DNA of 64,000 nucleotides from Paenibacillus lactis (lineage in GTDB: Bacteria; Bacillota; Bacilli; Paenibacillales; Paenibacillaceae): positions 186,001-250,000 of the forward strand of contig NZ_JAGGKI010000010.1 of assembly GCF_017873605.1 (NCBI RefSeq), read 5' to 3'. Shown piece by piece: positions 62,028-64,000 of this stretch. Numbering within the stretch: position 1 is the stretch's first letter; the number at the start of each line of letters is the position of its first letter. The notes under the pieces were generated by a model. It made no database searches, was not told the DNA's origin, and saw only the letters and a program-made list of their open reading frames with translations. Position numbers and translations under genes: made by a program.

Positions 62028-63788
62028 TCATCTCCGATTTAATTGTCCTTTCGCACGAGCAGTGTACAGGATTCCACATGTGTTGAGTTGGGAATAGGAA
62101 CATGAATCACTCCTTTCATTTACTGAGGGCTTTTTTCGATTTTGCCTGCCCATCTTGGCTTGAACGCTGCTCGTAAAGCCTGTTTTATAGATAAAAGTTA
62201 GCTTATAAGGATTAGGGTTACCTTCATTAAGGCTCTCTCCAATTATAACTTTATCAACGACGCTCTCAAACACATTCCGGTCAAATGTAGACAGGATGGC
62301 ATTCGTTTGAAGCACTTTGCGGAAATGTTCAATTCTTTTCTCGATATTGATTTCTTCTTGCGCCGCTTCCTCCAATCCCTCTCTTTCGTCGAGCAGTTCG
62401 GTCAACGTGGATTCGAGTTCCTCAAACTTACGCTCATATGTTGGGCGGTCTATTTTTTCTTCCAGATGCAAGTCGATCAGTTTACAGCGCTTATGTTCAA
62501 TCGCCTGGATTTCATTTATAATTTTGTTCAATTGTTTTTGATTGTTCTGGTCACTAAATACGGATTCCATTCTGATTAATAATTCGTCTAACACATCCTT
62601 ATGATTACTACAAACTAATTTGTACGTTTCAATAAATGCACCTTCAATAATTTTTTCTTCTATTCCTTTGCTGTGCGGACAAAATCTTTTTCCCTTCTTC
62701 GTGTTAGTGGTACACTGCCAAATTGTCTTTTCATGCGATGTACCACTATTCCAACTCCGCCGAGAGAAGTTGGAACCACAGAACGCACATTCCAACTTGC
62801 TGCTAAAAGCGAATTTCCTACTGTATTTTTCCCGTTTACTGCCTTGTTTAAGCTTCCCGCGATTTTTTCCTCTACGGTGCAATATATCCTGTGCCTTGTT
62901 AAAGACTTCTTCGCTGACAATTGGCTCATGATGATTTTTGATGTAGTATTGATCTTCCTCACCATGATTTTCAAGTCTGCGCTTGGAAATCGGATCGAGA
63001 GTAAACGTCTTTCCCTGAAGGAGATCACCTTTATATTTCTCATTCTTAATAATGCCTAGAACAGTTGTATCATTCCATTCGGGATTCCCTCTTTTCGTCT
63101 TATATCCAAATTCCATCAGTTCTTTTGCAATCACGTATGCACCAACACCAGAAATATAGCGCTCAAAGATGTAGCGTACAATCTTAGCTTCTTCTTCGTT
63201 TACCGATATCTGTTTGGTAACGGGATCATAGTCATATCCAAGGCAGCTTTGAAATCCAACCAGTTCCCCACGTTGCATTTTCATTTTCAAGCCCATTTTT
63301 ACAATAGAAGAAATATTCTCAACCTCTTGTTGAGCTACCGAACTTAGAATGGTTAGCAACAATTCCCCATCCATGGTAAGCGTGTTGATATTTTCTTTCT
63401 CAAAAAATACAGCAACGTTTCTTTCTTTCAACATGCGAACATATTTCAAAGTATCTACAGTATTTCTGGCAAACCTTGAAATGGACTTGGTAATAACCAT
63501 ATCAATTTTGCCATCCATGCAATCCTTTATCAGTCGTTGGAAATCATCACGTTTCTTCACTTGGGTTCCAGTGATGGCTTCATCCGCGTAAATGTCCACC
63601 AATATCCAATCGTTTCGTTGGCTAACCATATCTGTATAGTGAGCAACTTGCGACTTATAGCTGCTTAACTGTTCTTCCGTGTCGGTACTCACTCTGGCAT
63701 AAGGAGCAACGCGCAGACGGTCTGGCCTTCCTCCAACACGATCTGATAGCTTCCGATTGGCTTTGATTACTTCAACTGCATACCCCAT
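62028..63788 (-). CDS. Large serine recombinase (site-specific integrase)
   Basis: A 586-residue large serine recombinase. The catalytic domain is at about 25-170 with Ser34 in YARVSTDTEEQ and the conserved SISRFARNT. Next comes a recombinase domain (about 185-300, GYDYDPVTKQISVNEEEA) and a zinc ribbon with CAFC...C...FCPHSKG (about 370-410), then a long coiled coil (RMESVFSDQNNQKQLNKIIN). ATG 63788 has AAAGGAG upstream. The last ~25 residues run through the chromosomal junction, so the native C-terminus may differ. It would integrate and excise the element in which it lies. Confidence 0.92.
   Translation of the reverse strand: MGYAVEVIKANRKLSDRVGGRPDRLRVAPYARVSTDTEEQLSSYKSQVAHYTDMVSQRNDWILVDIYADEAITGTQVKKRDDFQRLIKDCMDGKIDMVITKSISRFARNTVDTLKYVRMLKERNVAVFFEKENINTLTMDGELLLTILSSVAQQEVENISSIVKMGLKMKMQRGELVGFQSCLGYDYDPVTKQISVNEEEAKIVRYIFERYISGVGAYVIAKELMEFGYKTKRGNPEWNDTTVLGIIKNEKYKGDLLQGKTFTLDPISKRRLENHGEEDQYYIKNHHEPIVSEEVFNKAQDILHRRGKNRGKLKQGSKREKYSRKFAFSSKLECAFCGSNFSRRSWNSGTSHEKTIWQCTTNTKKGKRFCPHSKGIEEKIIEGAFIETYKLVCSNHKDVLDELLIRMESVFSDQNNQKQLNKIINEIQAIEHKRCKLIDLHLEEKIDRPTYERKFEELESTLTELLDEREGLEEAAQEEINIEKRIEHFRKVLQTNAILSTFDRNVFESVVDKVIIGESLNEGNPNPYKLTFIYKTGFTSSVQAKMGRQNRKKPSVNERSDSCSYSQLNTCGILYTARAKGQLNRR
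62039..62083 (-). pseudogene. 3' end of an rlmD/rumA-type 23S rRNA uridine methyltransferase gene
   Basis: In a frame different from the recombinase the minus strand reads THVESCTLLVRKDN and stop (TAA 62041-62039). HVE plus the following LLxR are the conserved C-terminus of RlmD/TrmA-family methyltransferases. Only this tail is present; the body of the gene would be beyond the element, to the right. Confidence 0.6.
62072..62082. other. Probable attachment-site core
   Basis: CACATGTGGAA (minus strand), containing the palindrome CACATGTG, encodes the conserved His-Val-Glu of the rlmD tail. This is the region where serine-integrase elements of the rum/rlmD-integrating type cross over; it marks the end of the element seen here. 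Confidence 0.5.
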
Positions 63789-63859
63789 TGTTAAGGCTCC
63801 TTTCGTCTTATTATCACGATCAGTGTAATAAGAGTTAAGCAGACCAACAATTGTATGAA

Positions 63860-64000
63860 TCAAGAAGTCAGGTCTGAAACAACATCGTATTCCTTCATGG
63901 TTTTGTTTTTGATAAGAGTAAACTCTTTTTCCGAAATCAATGACAGAGCGAATAATTGTTTCAACATGGCAATTTGCATGCTATATCTGATTAATTTTCG
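63860..64000 (-). CDS. SHOCT-like small protein (5' end outside window)
   Basis: The minus-strand frame is open from the right edge to TGA 63862-63860. The visible part includes YSMQIAMLKQLFALSLISEK, then EFTLIKNKTMKEYDVVSDLTS, a pattern with a short-helix SHOCT-like domain often found next to serine recombinases of integrative elements. Start unknown. Confidence 0.55.
   Translation of the reverse strand, partial: RKLIRYSMQIAMLKQLFALSLISEKEFTLIKNKTMKEYDVVSDLTS

Larger units (their letters stand above)
62072..64000. mobile_element. One end of an integrated serine-recombinase element
   Basis: DNA from the att core at about 62072 to the right edge is lower in GC than the preceding region and carries the integrase gene next to the junction and a SHOCT-like gene behind it. 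The other end is outside the window. Integrative conjugative elements and phage-like islands both have this layout. Confidence 0.65.

Overview
The window looks like a chromosomal stretch of a low-to-moderate GC, spore-forming Gram-positive bacterium, most probably Paenibacillus or a close relative. The signs are strong AGGAGG-type ribosome binding sites with frequent GTG/TTG starts, a T-box riboswitch, a sporulation-type sensor kinase, Lpl-type sugar transporters with ~530-residue binding lipoproteins, a DUF4091 protein, an Erm-type methyltransferase and a 'stalk-domain' secreted protein. No rRNA, tRNA or CRISPR array was seen.

Layout. 1-3.9 kb: an Opp/Dpp-type oligopeptide ABC operon (minus strand) running off the left edge. 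4.1-5.6 kb: a five-TM sensor kinase flanked by two possible small coupled ORFs. 5.7-8.1 kb: a GH4 alpha-galactosidase (melA) divergent from an AraC regulator. 8.2-10.1 kb: 33-bp tandem repeats, pepT, and an IS1182-family transposase remnant. 10.2-19.4 kb: a seven-gene minus-strand carbohydrate locus (LacI repressor, Gfo/Idh/MocA oxidoreductase, LplB/LplC permeases, binding lipoprotein, DUF4091 secreted protein, metallo-beta-lactamase-fold hydrolase) with a promoter and palindromic operators. 19.7-29.1 kb: RhtB exporter, methionine ABC transporter (metQ-metI-metN), TPR protein, membrane proteins and a two-permease ABC-2 exporter. 29.4-38.9 kb: LysR/MFS divergent pair, a heterodimeric BmrC/BmrD-like ABC exporter, a C45-type Ntn hydrolase and a PAF-acetylhydrolase-like esterase divergent from a two-component system (39.1-41.3 kb). 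41.5-48 kb: a 1151-residue secreted repeat protein, a hybrid histidine kinase and an uncharacterised protein. 48-60.9 kb: many small accessory genes (MerR/SDR, CPBP protease, Erm with leader peptide, MerR/thioredoxin, histidine phosphatases, methyltransferases, a serine hydrolase, PadR, MFS, VOC, DUF4256). 61-64 kb: lower-GC DNA with an XRE-methyltransferase fusion and one end of an integrated element carrying a large serine recombinase, joined to the last codons of an rlmD/rumA-type gene.

How genes work together. The 10-19 kb locus reads as one regulated uptake-and-degradation unit for a glycan that cannot be named from sequence. Several transporters and regulators are paired (AraC/melA, LysR/MFS, two-component/esterase, MerR/thioredoxin). 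The most unusual regulatory features are a T-box (probably leucine-type specifier) upstream of a methyltransferase/serine-hydrolase/phosphatase cluster, a LacI repressor that seems to start at ATT, and an Erm gene preceded by a ten-residue leader ending in an Arg-Ile-Arg (+X+) motif. The best evidence for horizontal transfer is the serine-recombinase element at the right end, whose junction lies at the conserved His-Val-Glu codons of an rlmD-like tail.
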